The notes under the pieces: model-generated
Told to the model about the DNA's origin: nothing
Seen by the model: the letters and a program-made list of their open reading frames with translations, nothing else
The model's database searches: none
From: Trichopria drosophilae
Taxonomy: Eukaryota > Arthropoda > Insecta > Hymenoptera > Diapriidae
DNA length: 64,000 bases
Assembly: GCA_030407085.1 (NCBI GenBank)
Contig: CM059585.1
Location: forward strand, 691,001 to 755,000
Direction of reading: 5' to 3'
Part shown: one piece after another, positions 1 to 13,686 of the stretch
How positions within the stretch are numbered: position 1 is the stretch's first letter
Layout of the letters: each line of letters starts with the position of its first letter
Position numbers and translations under genes: made by a program

Positions 1-540
1 ACTCCTGCATTGTATTACGACGCTTCGACATGAAACAATGAGAACACGTGAAAAGTGTCACAAATCAATTTTCGGGCACTGGTCCGCCGAAATAACAAAA
101 TAAAACAAAGGTTGCATTTAACCATCGGATCTTTTCGAACCGATTTCACCAAATTCACAAGCAAACACTGGTACCGAACGTTCCGTCACGCCACACGCGG
201 AACCGGAAATGACAGCTTCGCACGCGCCCATACGGCATCCAAGAATTTTTAATATTTTTTTTTGGTCACGAGACGTTCGAAAACTTTTTTTGGATGTTGT
301 TTTGATTTTTTGAACTGACGAACTTTTGTTTGTTTTTTTGTTTATGTTGCGCGAAAGGCGCCTCGTACGCCCCGGAAGGAGCGTACGTGCGTTCGCTTAG
401 CTGCCAGCACGTCGACTGAACTTCGGTAACGTTCGTTTTCTGTCTCTATCACAGAAGCTCCCACTTGTTCCCTCTATCTCTCTTCCTCTCCCTCGTCAGT
501 ATCGAACATCTCTGCGCAATCTCTTTCTCTCTCTCACTTA
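1..540. other. GC-richer unique sequence, no gene assigned
   Basis: The first 540 bases are less AT-rich than most of the window. They contain CpG-bearing stretches (about 130-235 and 355-440) and T-runs near 250-345. A short ORF spans 55-252, but it has no recognisable domain and no support as a gene. The composition could fit a promoter or 5' UTR of a gene outside the window; that is inference only. Confidence 0.3.
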
Positions 541-546
541 CTCCTG

Positions 547-590
<44 letters not shown>
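547..590. repeat. (TC)n microsatellite
   Basis: A nearly pure TC dinucleotide run lies inside a wider CT-rich tract (about 450-660). It creates a spurious serine/leucine-rich ORF on the plus strand. Confidence 0.9.
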
Positions 591-592
<2 letters not shown>

Positions 593-2072
593 TTTCTTTG
601 TATATTTCCTGTCTTCCTCCCGCTCATCATTTGTCTATCTCATTTTCCCTCCATTTCTTCTCGATGCATTTTCTTCATTCCTGGTCCAGTATTTCGACTT
701 TACTGGAACGAAACTTCTCCGCGAATTCTTCGCAACTTTAGAATCAACAGAAAATAAACTGGTGGACGAACGTAAGATCAATATAGAAAGCTCCGTTGAG
801 AACAATTTTTATTGTAATTAGAGTGAAGCCGCCTTCGGATAATAACTATCGAGAAATAACAGGTCGAAACACGAGTGATCATTATTATCCAACGCTCAAC
901 GGTACTTTTCTTCTCTTATGACGGAGATCAACGATGGTATTTTGCTTTTCCGATCGAGACTGAGATTACAGTCAAGAAATATTACTGTCTCTTTTAAACA
1001 TAATTGTAATAACTTTTGCCTTTGAGTACATTGTATTTTATTTCATGAGAAACATGTTGGATTATGTCATTGCGGAAGGACAAACGAATAAAATTACAAA
1101 TTGATTATTAATTATAATATTTAGACCGATATGTATGATATAGTATTTTTTCACGCATTCGCATTGACCTTCGATACGTCAAATATTATTTTAAAGTGTT
1201 TATTTTTTCGTGCTAAAAATTGTGGCCTCCTCATAATGTATCAATTACATCGCACTTACTAAAAAGAGAGCTTACGTTTGTCAACATTGAGGTTTTTTGC
1301 CATATTTCGAGGTTTTGGACCGAAAATTAGTATATTGTGCAACTAGGGAGCAAAATAGCTATTCATCGAGGAGAGTGATTTTGGCGCCCAAGCGAAGCGA
1401 CAATTCGTAGAAGTATGTAAACACCAATTTTCCCTGGCTGCGCATATTTCCTCATGCGAGAGCACGCTATTTAGCTCACATAGTGTGAGAATTATTTTGC
1501 TTACGGATATATATTGATTTTGCTCCCTAGGGAGAAAAAGTGTTATTTCGCTCCCGCAATCTAGGGGCAAAGGAGGATGCCCACGGGTATAGGTGGTTTG
1601 TGCCCTGAAGATGGAACCTCCCGAATATTCGGTTAGGGTATGATGGGAGGTAAAACCCCATACCAAATTCGATGGCCCAATCATAACAGAAGGTCGCGAA
1701 AATCGCTGTAGAAGTCGCGGAATATACATAGAAAAATGCAAGAATTTAAGTAGTAAAAGTACGAACAATACACGGTGCGGCATATCAAGAGGAGCGGTCG
1801 CTCGTCGCGCCAAGTTCTTAGCGCACGGCGACCGCTACTCCTTTACCGCTAACATAGTTGAACTGTCACAACATTGAACACATATGTTTCGTCTACGCTT
1901 CACCTCCAGAAAATTTCTTAACCATGCTATGCCCCATATTTTTTATTTTTTTTTATCTTTCATTTAAGCCTAGTCCGATTGAAATCGGTTTAGTGGTTCG
2001 TGAGATATCAATCAGCTGTTTGTTATTTTCATGATTTCAACGATCGAAAATTGCTCTCCTTCATCGGATTTT

Positions 2073-2160
2073 GGGACATAGAGACAGATAGATGCCGTTT
2101 AGAATGAGAGCGAGAAGGATCGACACTCGCATCCTCTGCTATGGGACATAGAGACAGATA
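2073..2160. repeat. 18-bp direct repeat pair
   Basis: The string gggacatagagacagata occurs at about 2074 and again at about 2142. The two copies are separated by about 50 bp of GC-richer unique sequence. The surrounding 840-2700 interval has no recognisable gene; a reverse ORF at 1343-1813 has no domain I can identify. Confidence 0.7.
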
Positions 2161-2755
2161 TTCAAAATAAGTGCAACAAGGACAAGCGTCGGGACTTCGC
2201 GACCGGACTGAAACAGATCTTGCAATATGGCGGCCTGCACTCAGCTGATCAGCGGCGGCGCTTTACGTTCAGTACGAACAGCATTGAAGTTTTGACGTTT
2301 GTGGAATTGAAAAACAAGACACCTTTGTGAACAAAATTTTGACGTTACCGTGAGATGACACAATTGAGATCCGTCTGAAAAGTAGGTTGGAGAACTAGTT
2401 TGGAATTTTGACAGCGGTCTGTGGCTTTATAGTATCCTTGCCAGTGAAAAAATAAAAATTTGTAGCTCCAGAATCTCTACAAAAACGTAAGTGAACTTTT
2501 CTCAATGTAATGTTGAAATGATCTTGTAAGTGTAGTTTATAATTCACAAAAGAATCTCCGTAGTTGATTGCTGGAAAGAAATTGAAAAAGATTATAAAAG
2601 GTGTAAACAACGGTATTAAGAATTTAAATAATTTGTCGTAATGTCATGTATCATGTACAGAGAGCAGCAAATACATAGTGGTTTGTCTTTCCGACACAAC
2701 TTGCTTGTGTCTAATAATATTTTGTTTTTAAATACAAGTAGCCAAGTAGCCAAGT

Positions 2756-2882
2756 AGTTCGTCTCTATACATTAGTGAGTTGTCTTCCAATATTAGCCAG
2801 TTGTCCTCCGACACGAGCCAATCATATTTAGATATTAACCAGTCATGTCGGATGACGACTCACTAATGCGTAGAGACGAACT
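2756..2882. repeat. Inverted repeat, about 31-bp arms (MITE-like hairpin)
   Basis: The left arm (2756-2786, agttcgtctctatacattag...) is the reverse complement of the right arm (2851-2882) with two or three mismatches. The loop is about 64 bp and contains degenerate copies of a ttagccagttgtc motif. This is the structure of a very small foldback or MITE. The target duplication is not clear. Confidence 0.7.
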
Positions 2883-2892
2883 AGTTGTTTAT

Positions 2893-3312
2893 GGATAAAA
2901 AAAAAGGATAAAGGATTTGGAATTGTCCCCCGCTTTAATGACTTAGATGCCTATTCGCGGGTCGGCTCTCGGGTGGAGAGGTATAGGATGGACAACACAT
3001 AGACATTATACATGACGGAACAGGACAACACAACACCCACACAGAGCCAGTCCCCCCTCCCCAATATCGGTACCACCAGCACATTCGGCGGTCTGTGCCT
3101 TAGCGAGTACGACGCGGGGCTTATCCCCTCTTTATCCGAGATAAGACCCACGACGTACCGACCGCGGATAAGACGCTGACGGTACCGATAACTGATTAAA
3201 AGTTCCCCGGTTATTCCACACTGGACATAAGCAGAGAAAATTGCACGGACGGGGATTCGAACTCGGGACCTTCGCGACGTTCAGTTCGGGCGGACTAAGA
3301 CTGACGCCTTAT
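2893..3312 (-). mobile_element. tRNA-derived SINE, reverse orientation
   Basis: Read on the minus strand, the 5' end (about 3300-3240) carries a polymerase III B-box-like string, gttcgaatccccgt. The body runs through about 200 bp of GC-rich sequence. The 3' end (2893-2918) is a simple tail of ATCCTTT-type repeats, as expected of a SINE. The last 170 bp before the tail closely match 49073-49241 on the plus strand, including ggactggctctg and gagagccgacccgcgaa. The A box is not obvious, so the tRNA origin rests on the B-box and tail. Confidence 0.65.
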
Positions 3313-3529
3313 ATATATATACATATACATATATGTGGCACACAATTAGCTTCAATTTTTTCATAATCCTTCACACATATATTTTTCTACGCGGGTAACA
3401 TCGCATTTACGATCAGCTACCTGAAATTTCCCGGGATGCTGGATATCGTTCAAATAGTGTAATATTTTACAATGTGCACATGTTATATTAGATATGAGAT
3501 TTTTAAAACTAATTTGGATACTTAATCAG

Positions 3530-3841
3530 CCGTAATAAAAATCCTCGAGTAACAAATTTTAACCAAATAAAATTACATCTTAAATTTTTGTCTGTCATAT
3601 TGAATCTGCCATTTTGAATTTCGAAAAAATAACTTCGGATTCATAATCAGCGACTCCGAAAACGGCCGAATAACAAATTTTGTCCAAATAGAATTATATT
3701 TTAAATTTTTTCGGCTATATTGGATGCGCCATTTTGAATTTCACAAGTCTAACCTCGGATTCGTAATCAACGACCCCAACAAACCCCGAGTAACAATTTT
3801 CAGCTAAATTGGACAAAAGGACAAATTCGTGACTCAATGGG
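3530..3841 (-). repeat. Dispersed TTAA/piggyBac-associated repeat, two reverse units
   Basis: Two tandem units of about 125 bp each contain cgccattttgaattt followed by ggattcgtaatcaacgacc and a cccgagtaacaa stretch. The block ends at ctcaatgggttaa, which resembles the right end of a TTAA MITE (terminal CCCATT next to TTAA). No matching left end is visible, so this is probably a truncated copy. Confidence 0.6.
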
Positions 3842-6800
3842 TTAATTTATTTCTGTAAAATATTTCTAGTACATTCCATACTCAAAATGCCAGGAATTGC
3901 TTCAAAAATGTTAAACATGCATGAAGCGGGATGAACTTTAGAGCTGAAAATAATAACAACATATGTCTTTACGAGAAATTATTCAAATTCATAATACGGT
4001 TATTCGCACTTGTTTTTAATCATTTTCGATTTCTTTTCGCTCATAAATCTAGTATGCAGAATCTTTTGTAAATTAAAAAATGCATTTTCAAGATCGTTTC
4101 AACATCACATTAGAGAAAAGATTGCTAACATTTTCGTAGAATTTCAGAAGCTACAAAATTTCCATTTTCAAGCTATGCTTCAAGCAGATCTTAGTTTTGT
4201 GTGATCTCATAGGCAGCAATGTTGGACTTTTTATTTCTATGAAGGTGTTTCCGAAATTGTGGGCCAGTTGAATGCTTACAATATATGTTGTCATAATAAA
4301 TAAATGAATAAATTTGTATGTTATTTTATTTCAAATTTGTACTCTAATTTGAAATATATGAAATGAATATATGCTCTTATCCAAATAGTCTTCATTTATG
4401 ATAAACATCTCTTTATCTTTTCTTAAACAGCTCTTTTTGTTTAATTTAAAACTGAATCCAAAACAATTACATATATCAATTTTATCATCACCATTTCAAG
4501 GATTGAAAATTCTTTTCTTTATTATATGATCAGCTAAAATAAGTTCACCAGTTGTTAACGATCGCCGATTAGGGGGCCCAGGTATCGCGCTCTGTAATTT
4601 TTCATTTTATCAAATAAAATATTTATGCCGGGTCTTAAAAGGGTAGTCGCGAAAACTATGTTCAGAGCACCAGGTGAAAAGGAACACTGATGTCGAGGTC
4701 CAGGTCTTCGCTACAAAGTTTTTTTATCTATTAGTTAAAATACTTTGGTCGTACTTGGAGGTAATTTCAAGGTCAAATAATCTACTCGGATTTGTAAATG
4801 TATTGGAGACACCTGCAAACAAGGGCACTACACGAGTATGTTACGCAATGCAAAATCTAGGATTCATGTAAACGGCAATATTATAACAAACAAAACATGT
4901 CTAAGAATTTCTAAGGATTTATACGTTCTTAATTTACATGAAGTTTACATTTCAAAAAATACGATATTACACATGCCATTTTTTATCAACTATTGTATAT
5001 TAGCAAAATTGAGTGAAATCCCACAAAAAACACTTCTTGTAAAAAAACTCGCCAAGTTCTTATTAGTAAAACATAATTACCACAAAAAATGCTATCAGAA
5101 TTAAATTATGTACAATTATAAGGCTATATTCTTATTCTACAAAAGCAGTGAAATCATGTAATAAGACCAAGTTCTTTCTAATGAATAAAACTATCCATTA
5201 ATGCAATATACAATAATTTGGAAATAAAATTTTGCGTACATTCAGAACACCACAAAATTGTTCAAGAAGCTTCTTTGAAATCAAAGTAATTCTTATCATT
5301 TGTTTAATGAAATTACCATTTAATAAAAAAATGTTATTAATGGATTTAATGAACTTTAAAAATCGATGCAATATCATCAATAATATACACATTGGCTCTT
5401 ATTCCAAGCATTCCACAACTGGCTTGTCAAAAACTTGGCTGCCCTTTTAGCCAAGGACCTTTTACGGCCTAGGACCGAAAAGTACTATTAATAAAATCGG
5501 GCAAAAATTAACATTTGATTAGAATTGTCCGTCCTTGATGTAAAATTAGAAACGTTAATTTTATTTCAAAGAATTATTTACAATTTGGACAAGTATGCAA
5601 ATAATGAAAAGCGGAGTACTTTTTTATGTAGTAAAAACAATTTATTTAAAATTTCAGAATTTGACGGAAGCAAATGTGCGAGAGGACTTTTTCTTCGAAA
5701 GACATTATCGTTTCCAAATTACTGATTAAAAAATGTCTGGTGTACCACATTTCATGTCGTAAATATAAATTAATTCTCGTGTAAAATTTGAAAGACACAT
5801 TTTATGAATTTTTTTTTCTTTTATCAATCCTTTTAGCTAAAGGAGGTTTGCAATAAAATACTGTAATTCTTATAATAATTTATGAGAATTCTCATGAAAC
5901 AATATTTAATACAATTCAGTAACGTAAATTTTTAACTTTCAACAATCATAGTACCAAATAACTACTAAATTTAAATCTATAAGAATGGAGATTATTTTTA
6001 ATAGTTGATCTTAAAAATATCAAGTTACTGGTAAATGTTTTTTCAAAATAATTTAGTTAATTACTTTATGTAAGCTTCTGAAAAAGCAAATTTAAAATTA
6101 CGAAGAGTATAAAATAAAAAAGCAAAATACATGAACATTTCTCGTTGAATGCATTGAAGAGAAAGGAGTATTAATACCAATAATAGTAATTATATAATCA
6201 TATCTATAATAAACAATAACACTATAATTAGAACAATTTAAAATTAGAACAATAATATTTCAGCATAAACTGATTTTACAACAATAACAATCAATCTGTC
6301 CTATTATTAATCAAATGTTGTTAATTGTTCGTCCTATAGGCGTTTTTTATTGTGTTCTTACTGCAAAATTAAAATGTTACAATTTCTTTCGTCTGTGACT
6401 GAGAAAATAAAAAAGGAAAGGCCGATTTTCTAATCCAGCATGTTAATTTAAAAATGACTATTTCTTTCTAATTTTACATCCATAAACTAAAATTGAAAAA
6501 GAACAATTTTTAAAATATACCATTCGTACATAATTTCGAAACGGATTTGAACTTAACAACCTAAACATAAATTTCTGAAAGCAGGTGTCAATATTAGCTT
6601 CAAAATACAGCTATTCTCACTTGTTACTAAAATTCAATGTACAGTGCAACAATGTCCGCTATAAGATCGTCTTGAATTAATTTCAGTTTCGATTTACTTT
6701 GTGATTCAGCTTGTTAGTAAGATCAAAATTCAACGAATTACAGAACTACTATGCAGCACAAATGTAAACGCCGTATAATGAGTGACTAGGAAATGGTTCC

Positions 6801-9540
6801 AATTCAAATTCTAAGCTAAGATTGCGATTATGCAGTACTGAATGCGATTAAATTTTAAAATGATTGCGAATGGAATTTTTTGTGCCTATATAGGATATTC
6901 TATTCCCTTTAAGGAAATGTCATATTCGTCGTCCTTTACCGTACTTCTCCTTTAATAAAATACAAACTTTAGATTTGTCTTGAAACTTTCGTCTCGTATT
7001 TCATGAAATGTGGTTCACTATTTCGCGTTTGAAAATTCTTTGTGAAATTAATAGCCATTTTTTTACCAATTATGTTTACATTCTATAATTTTGTGACTTT
7101 ATGTATTTTTATACTAATTTTCCAAATTAGAGATTTACCTGAATTGTTATCGTATCAGGAGGAAATTTACGTCTGAAAATATTAATGACTGGTATAACAT
7201 TTTTCGAATTTAATTTAAAAGAACCGGTTGTTATAATAATGTACAAGAGGAGAAATATTAAGTGAAAATGCACTTCAGTGTTGTTAACATTGTTAGTGCT
7301 GTTAATGATCACTCAGCTCATTTAATTTACGCCCATTCGCCTGCAACAAAATACAGTTTAGTTAAACAGATTTAATTATTTCCAATATGCTGTTTTTCAT
7401 TCCTTTGGACGTCTCACTCTGAAAGATTGCAAAAATAGTTATACTGTGAATTCAGTCGATAAGTGGTTTTACATAAAAATATATTTTTTATCTTAATTTC
7501 GGTTTCGAGTTTCGCTGATTTTCGTGTGATTTATGATTAAGCGAATTCTTAATGTGTTATTAAGTAAGTTCTTATACTTATATTCGTATAATATAAGTAA
7601 AAACACTGACTTTCAGACAATATTTAGACTTAAAATAATAACCTCCCGATTTTTAGTACCCAAGTGAAAAAATTCTTAGTCTAAACCTGAATATTGTATA
7701 AAAGTGATAGTTTCAGTTTAAAACATGATTGTATTTCAACATTAGCATTAATTGATACATTTAGGATGAAACGAATATCTGTTCTAATATTCTTTCTGTG
7801 CAATAAACAATTAAAGCAACATTATCTTTGGATTATACGAATATCAATAATTAATCGGAATTTAATTAATTAATACTACGATTGAAGTCTACCTGCAGAA
7901 ACCGAAAATCGACTAATTTAATTTACTCTCTTTCATATTACTTCTGATATTTACCGGAATATACGTACAAAATTCAAACATTTTGCCAGAAATTATATTA
8001 AAATTTCAGCAATTCATTTGCATTAACTGCGTCTTTGTACGATAAGTGAATTCGCGTGAGATATTTTCAGAATTATTTATGATTCGAGGGAAGTTACCGC
8101 AGCCATACTTCGCATTTCAGTGGTACATGTTGCGTTTATCTGTTCATTTTTTATGAGTGTTCTTTATTACCAAAGCGTGATTTACAGGCGCATGTACGAA
8201 GTTTCGTTATACTGATCCTTTGAGTGCGATTTGTTTATCCAATGCAATACTAAACTGCAGTTGTAAATATGTGAAAAAGTACTTCAACTGAGTAAATAAT
8301 TATTCTAGAGTCGCCTCATTTTTAGGAAATTTTGCTTTAAGTTTATAAACAACAAGAAAAAGCAAGTGGTAATCTAAATATATAAAATATTTTTAAGTTC
8401 TACTAATTAACAGTTAGTACTGTTGCACTACGTGCTTCGACTCGGCAGCTTGAAAAATTTTGCCTCCGATGGTAGAGACGTTTGATACCAAGAATCAAAA
8501 TCTTTATGATACAAAATCGTATCCAGTCTTCCGGAATGACTGATTTCCATAAATCCAATGATCATTTAGCGCATTACAATGCTAAAATTATATTAGGATA
8601 ACTCAAAGACTGTAGATCAATGTTAGGTTTGTCAAGGATATAATTATTTATAAAGTAAACGTTCATGTATAGAACATAGTTGGTCGAAAAAATTCAAATT
8701 CCAATGCAGTCATACGAAAAGATCTTCAATAAACTTCCGAAAACGCCCCTTAACCGATATTAATTTACATTGGTATTCTTACATATTTCGGAGTGCTGAT
8801 TACAAAAATAATAAAAAAAATTGGCGCAAAATATAAAATATGTATTTTGATCATATCTACAACTTTTATTTGAAGAATGTTTCGAAATTTTAAGTATTTT
8901 ACGCGATACTTGCAAAAAACCATAAAGTATGGTGGTTTTTTTTTATGGTTTTCACCATGAAAATAAAATTGGCACCAATTTTTATTATCATCTTTGTTAT
9001 TAGCACCCCGAAATACGTAATCAATATCGATTGGGTCCGTTTTCGGAAATACATCCAAGATCTCTAGATATTATTAATTACATTATAATGCACTGAATAA
9101 GAATTACATTAATGTCAACAGTTCAGGAGGATTTAATACATTCAGGATTTGTTTTCTGAATGTTTCCATCATAAGTACCCAGTGAAAATCACGATATGTT
9201 TAAAGATTTGGTCGACAACACAATGGATTTAAATTATTACCATACCGAATAAATATTTCAGTTATCTCTGTGCAACGCAGTTTCGGTGCCTAATCGAAAT
9301 CTGGTAAAGAAGTGAATCTTTTACGTGATGAAAAACATCAACTTGTAAATGTTAAATATTAAATATGTTATTTACAATTTGTTTTATTTTCACTGGAAAA
9401 ATTAACTTTTCAATGTGTACTCAAAGATTTTTTGGTAAAGAATAAGCCTTATTTCAAGTGATGTAAATTAAGTGACGTGTACGTTAGGAATATTCTAAAT
9501 ATTATTCCTAAATTCATATGTAAACATACGGAAACTTGTT
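3842..9540. other. AT-rich intergenic DNA, nothing recognised
   Basis: Only short ORFs with no domain signature occur (for example at 4674-4871, 4838-5104, 8765-9058). I see no tandem repeats longer than a few units, no terminal inverted repeats that I could pair, and no RNA gene. It could be intron or old decayed transposon sequence. Confidence 0.4.
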
Positions 9541-9544
9541 ACTC

Positions 9545-9775
9545 CCGGGTTTGTTACTTGGGGTCGTTGATTACGAATCTGAAGTCTGATTTTGGTAATT
9601 CAAAATGGCTGATTCCATTCTGCTTGAAACTTGTTACTTGGGTTTTTTTGGGTTGCTGATTATGATTCTAAAGTCAGATTTAAAAAATTCAAACTGTCGG
9701 GTCCAATGTTCCGAACGGCGTTTTGGAAAATTAGACCATTTTGCTTGAAACTCATTACTAGGGCTTCTCTTCATT
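9545..9775 (+). repeat. Dispersed repeat, two forward units
   Basis: Two units carry ggggtcgttgattacgaatc and ttgggttgctgattatgatt, each followed by a tcagattt segment and a ttcaaaatggctg-type segment. It is the same family as the arrays inside the piggyBac element at 25.7-29.5 kb, here without visible element ends. Confidence 0.65.
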
Positions 9776-10199
9776 TGTTTCGGTATTTCATTGTTTACCT
9801 AATTACACACTTCACCACGAAAAGGTTGAAAGGTTTTGGAAGTGCACTTTTTTAATGTTTATTTTTATGTCTTTTTATTGTTTAGTTTCTTTTATGTTTT
9901 ATATATTCTTTATTTAATATATAGTGAACGAGGAAATATAATAATTAAAAATAAATTATTTTTTATTGGTTATGCAAAACAAATGTTATATAATAACGTG
10001 GATTTAAAAGACTTGAGTATAGCATATCAAGAAATCATAATTTATGGTATCTGTCGAAACAAGAACTTCCACATAAAGCTACGTCATAATTTTGACATTT
10101 TTGTCGAACGTTTTTTCTAATACCATCCTCGTAAAAATTACGCATGCTTTTGGATATTTACACATTGAAGTGGAAGCAATTAGTATAAGGACATGTGAA

Positions 10200-10310
10200 C
10201 GACGTGAAGGCGGTGCAACGCCATATAGGATCGGCCATTTTGAATTTCCAAAATCTGACTCTATATTTGAAATCAGCGACCCAAAAAAGCTATCTATACC
10301 AAGTATGATT
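10200..10310 (-). repeat. Dispersed repeat, one reverse unit
   Basis: The segment has ggatcggccattttgaattt and then gaaatcagcgacccaaaaaa, the reverse-strand form of the family. It is a single unit and no terminal repeats are visible. Confidence 0.6.
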
Positions 10311-10478
10311 AAAATCTATCATATTTTTTTTATCATTTTGGGCACTTGCTTTGAAATTATAGCCGCAGTTAAGGAGCTAATATAAGAATAAAATATAATA
10401 TTTATACGGTTTTTTTAATATCCTACAAATTGTTAACCAACATGATTTCGGAATATGTTACGTGAAAATGATGATTAA

Positions 10479-11308
10479 CCCCTTCACTAGTATGCGTTTT
10501 CAAATAAAAAGTGCCAAAACTAGTACGAACCAGTTTTCGTCCAATTTCTATGACAAAGTTAATTAGGGGGTTGTGAGGGTCGCTGATTACGAATCTGATG
10601 TCAGAATTTCAAAATTTAAAATGGCGGCTCCAAGATGGCGGACCAAAATGCAAAAAGTTACTTGATGTAACAGAAATTGTACTACTCGGGAGCTTTTGGG
10701 GTCTAAAATACTCTCCGTCATCTTCTTTTCGTTGAGCAGAAGAAAGAGAGAATGGTATAGCTACGCAAAAATCGCACTTGTCCGCTCCTCTTGTAAAAAA
10801 AACTATCAGTGCGCACAAATGATCAGCACTAGTAATGTTCACTAATAGTAATTTCGTGCACTATTAGATCACCAGTGCAATTCTGCAGTCTCGCAAAATT
10901 ATGGCAAAAGTATTTTATGAAATACATGAAATTGAGGTCGCTAATATAAGGTCAAACTTCATTTTCCACATTCTACTATATTGAATTTAGCAAATTTGAC
11001 GTCGGATTGTGCAATATACAGTACTTTAAATTACTTAAATTTTAAGCGCCCCAAAAACCTATGAGTAGTAAACATTGAGGAAAATGAAAAAATTGTATGC
11101 TTTTTCAATCGCCACATTGGATCGGCCATTTTGAAGTTTGAAATTTTAACCTCAAATTTGACTTTAGCGACCCCAAAAACCGTTCAGTTACAAATTTCAA
11201 GACGATTGGTTGAGTCGTTTCAAAGATATTGATATTACGCCTATAAACGACATCACCTTATGTCACGATTTATTTTGACGTCTATAGACGTCATCACCAG
11301 TTAAGGGG
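10479..11308. mobile_element. Non-autonomous piggyBac-type MITE with TTAA target duplication
   Basis: The 830-bp segment is flanked by TTAA on both sides (10475-10478 and 11309-11312). Its ends are imperfect inverted repeats: ccccttcactagtatgcg at the left, and ccccttaactggtgatgacg when the right end is reverse-complemented. Inside are one forward unit (10564-10690) and one reverse unit (11110-11200) of the dispersed family that also lies inside the complete piggyBac copy. There is no transposase ORF. TTAA duplication plus C-rich short termini is the piggyBac hallmark; mobilisation by a piggyBac enzyme is inferred. Confidence 0.75.
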
Positions 11309-11499
11309 TTAATGATGAAACCGTATGCTGATTTTTTGATAATAGCGAGATTTGTGTATAAATAATTACGTATTTACAAATACATGCACACGTAATTATT
11401 ATCAAATCTTTCAGCACCATCGCCATTGTCCTCATAATCATGAAATTGATTAGCTTCATGATCTTCATCAAAATCGTTATCATGAATTTCATAATTATC

Positions 11500-11640
11500 A
11501 TCGGCATCATCAGAATAGCCATCACTATCACCATCATCATCGTCATCATCGTCATCATCATCGTCATCATCGTCATCGTCATCGTCATCATCGTCATCGT
11601 CATCATTATCATCGTCTTGATCAGCTTCTTATAATCATCA
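11500..11640. repeat. (ATC/GTC)n trinucleotide satellite
   Basis: A run of mixed atc and gtc triplets spans about 120 bp, with degenerate shoulders on the left. It is open in several frames on both strands and produces false isoleucine/valine-rich and methionine/threonine-rich ORFs. Confidence 0.9.
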
Positions 11641-11649
11641 CCCGAGCAA

Positions 11650-13570
11650 TGCATCCAGTTTTATTACGGGTACAAAAATGTTTATATGACTTTTTCACAA
11701 AACCTTTTGTAACTGTTTTCATAAAAACATTTTCCACGTTGTGAAACCGTTTGCATCAACCAAACGAGGAATATATGCGATCGTTTTTCATCATTGTATA
11801 AACGTTATTAGAAATGTTATGAAACCAATAATTAATATTAGTTTCACAAATACATTTTCTTGACATTGTATTGAACGTGGGAAAAAAACTCACAATAACA
11901 TGTATATATAGGTACTATTCCAAAAAGTGCTTGCGGCGGCGAAAAACTAGAATCGACTACGCGCTTCTAGGCGGCATTTGTATAAAACTACATTGAATCA
12001 CATTTCTCTAGTTTAACAACGCTGATTTACTACTGCTACTTTTCTGTAGTAACTGCTAATTATTCTTATAATATAAAATATATTTAATATTTTATAAAAT
12101 ATATTATAAAAGAAAGATAAAAAACTTTAAATATGAACAACTTTTCAGCATAATTTTATGTGTTTATATATATGAAATAAAAGATTCTCCCTATCCTAAA
12201 GTCCAATATGGTGTTTAGAAAAGTATTTGTTGTAGTCAATTTAATATCTAAAAAACCTAAAAAATTAAAAATTGTAGTTGAGTTTAAAATCCTGTTGTTT
12301 ATTAATCAAATAAGTTCGTTGTACTGCCTCTTATATAAATTTATTATGCTCCTTACGTAGTTTTGTTGAAACCTACTTTTAGTTTGTAATTTTTTAATTA
12401 ATCAAATTGATCTACCACATTTAAAAATTAATTTTTTTTTAAATACGACTTTTCGAGAAGAATTCGCTTTATATGTAACTGCTAATATGTTTAAAAGGGT
12501 TAGTTTTTTCTTTTTAATGTTTTCCATGCCTGCAAACTCGAACACGTGTATAAATTAAAATCGTTTACTAAGCTTTCATGATCTTAGAAACCCAAACTTA
12601 TACTGTTTCATTTAACTACTTTTACTTGTTCATTATTTAATTTAATTTTTATGTTAATCGTTCGAGATAAATAAATAATAATAAATTAAGAACTGAAAAG
12701 CTCCACGTCGCACATGTCGACCCAGATCAGTGTATTCTTTTTAAATTCGTATGCTACATCATAGTAGACTCGTGAAGTTGGTTAATTTCTTGTTAATTTA
12801 TCTTCTACGGCATTACTGTTGAATTTACAAAAAAAAACTTTTTTTGTAGAAAATTTGATACTTGAAATTTTTTGTTTGAAGTATTTTTATTTTTAAAATA
12901 AATAAAAAAAACGTGAATCTTTTATATGAATTCCATCTTTACATAATTTAATACCTGTAGACTACAAAAAATAAATACGACCGGAAATAGATTATTTCTG
13001 TTTATTTCCGAAAATACTCAACTAAACTATTTGATATTTTTTAGGAGATCTTGTACACTGATTAGAATAGCATTCTTGGAAGCCAATTTTTGAAAAATGG
13101 CTTGAGTCGTTTTTAATTTGTGTTTTTAAATGTAAATTTCTGCTTTATCGGCAGACCCCTTTACAACCCCCTTAAGCGAATCTATTGTAGTCAACCGATA
13201 AGGTAGTTAATTACTGTGAAAATATAAACCCTTGCGTGATTTCTGATGACTGCATCAATGTCTTTTACGAATACTAAGACGTTAATGTCTTATCGTTTCA
13301 AGTAAAACGTGATATAGTACGCGAATCCGACTAAAGGACCAAATCAGGAGCGGATCCGAATTACCTCTAAATGTAGATAGCCGGATATTATAATAAGAAT
13401 AATATCGCAAACAATTTTGACAAATCATTCGTAAACAAAAAATGTTTTGATGCGACAGAAAAGAGAATATCATACATCTATATGCTGAATTAGTAACATT
13501 GCCTGCCGATAGTTCGAAATTATCTGTAAATATAACCAAAATGTAGCTTTGGAGGACGGAAAACTAATTA
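11650..13570. other. AT-rich intergenic DNA, nothing recognised
   Basis: The stretch is very AT-rich and has no domain-bearing ORF, long repeat or RNA gene that I can see. A small ORF at 13282-13539 (minus) lacks support. Confidence 0.4.
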
Positions 13571-13574
13571 GTTG

Positions 13575-13686
13575 GTTTTACTATCTAAATAGTAGGATTT
13601 GGCAGATCGAAGTTCTTCAGTTGATTTCATTATTTAAATAGGATTGGCTACCTAATCTGTCAAGATCACTATTTAGATACTAAAAC
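13575..13686. repeat. Short inverted repeat, 31-32-bp arms
   Basis: The left arm, 13575-13606 (gttttactatctaaatagta...), pairs with the right arm, 13656-13686, with about five mismatches around a 49-bp loop. The size and arms are MITE-like. No clear target duplication is visible. Confidence 0.6.

Noticed and set aside
1343..1813. 156-codon reverse ORF as a gene
   Set aside because: No domain or family pattern is visible and composition is irregular. I could not support it beyond being open.
3240..3300. Functional tRNA gene
   Set aside because: Only a B-box-like segment is present. I see no cloverleaf or acceptor stem, and the sequence continues into a SINE body and tail.
11301..11654. Met/Thr-rich and Ile/Val-rich ORFs
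   Set aside because: They are products of the ATC/GTC trinucleotide satellite, open on both strands.
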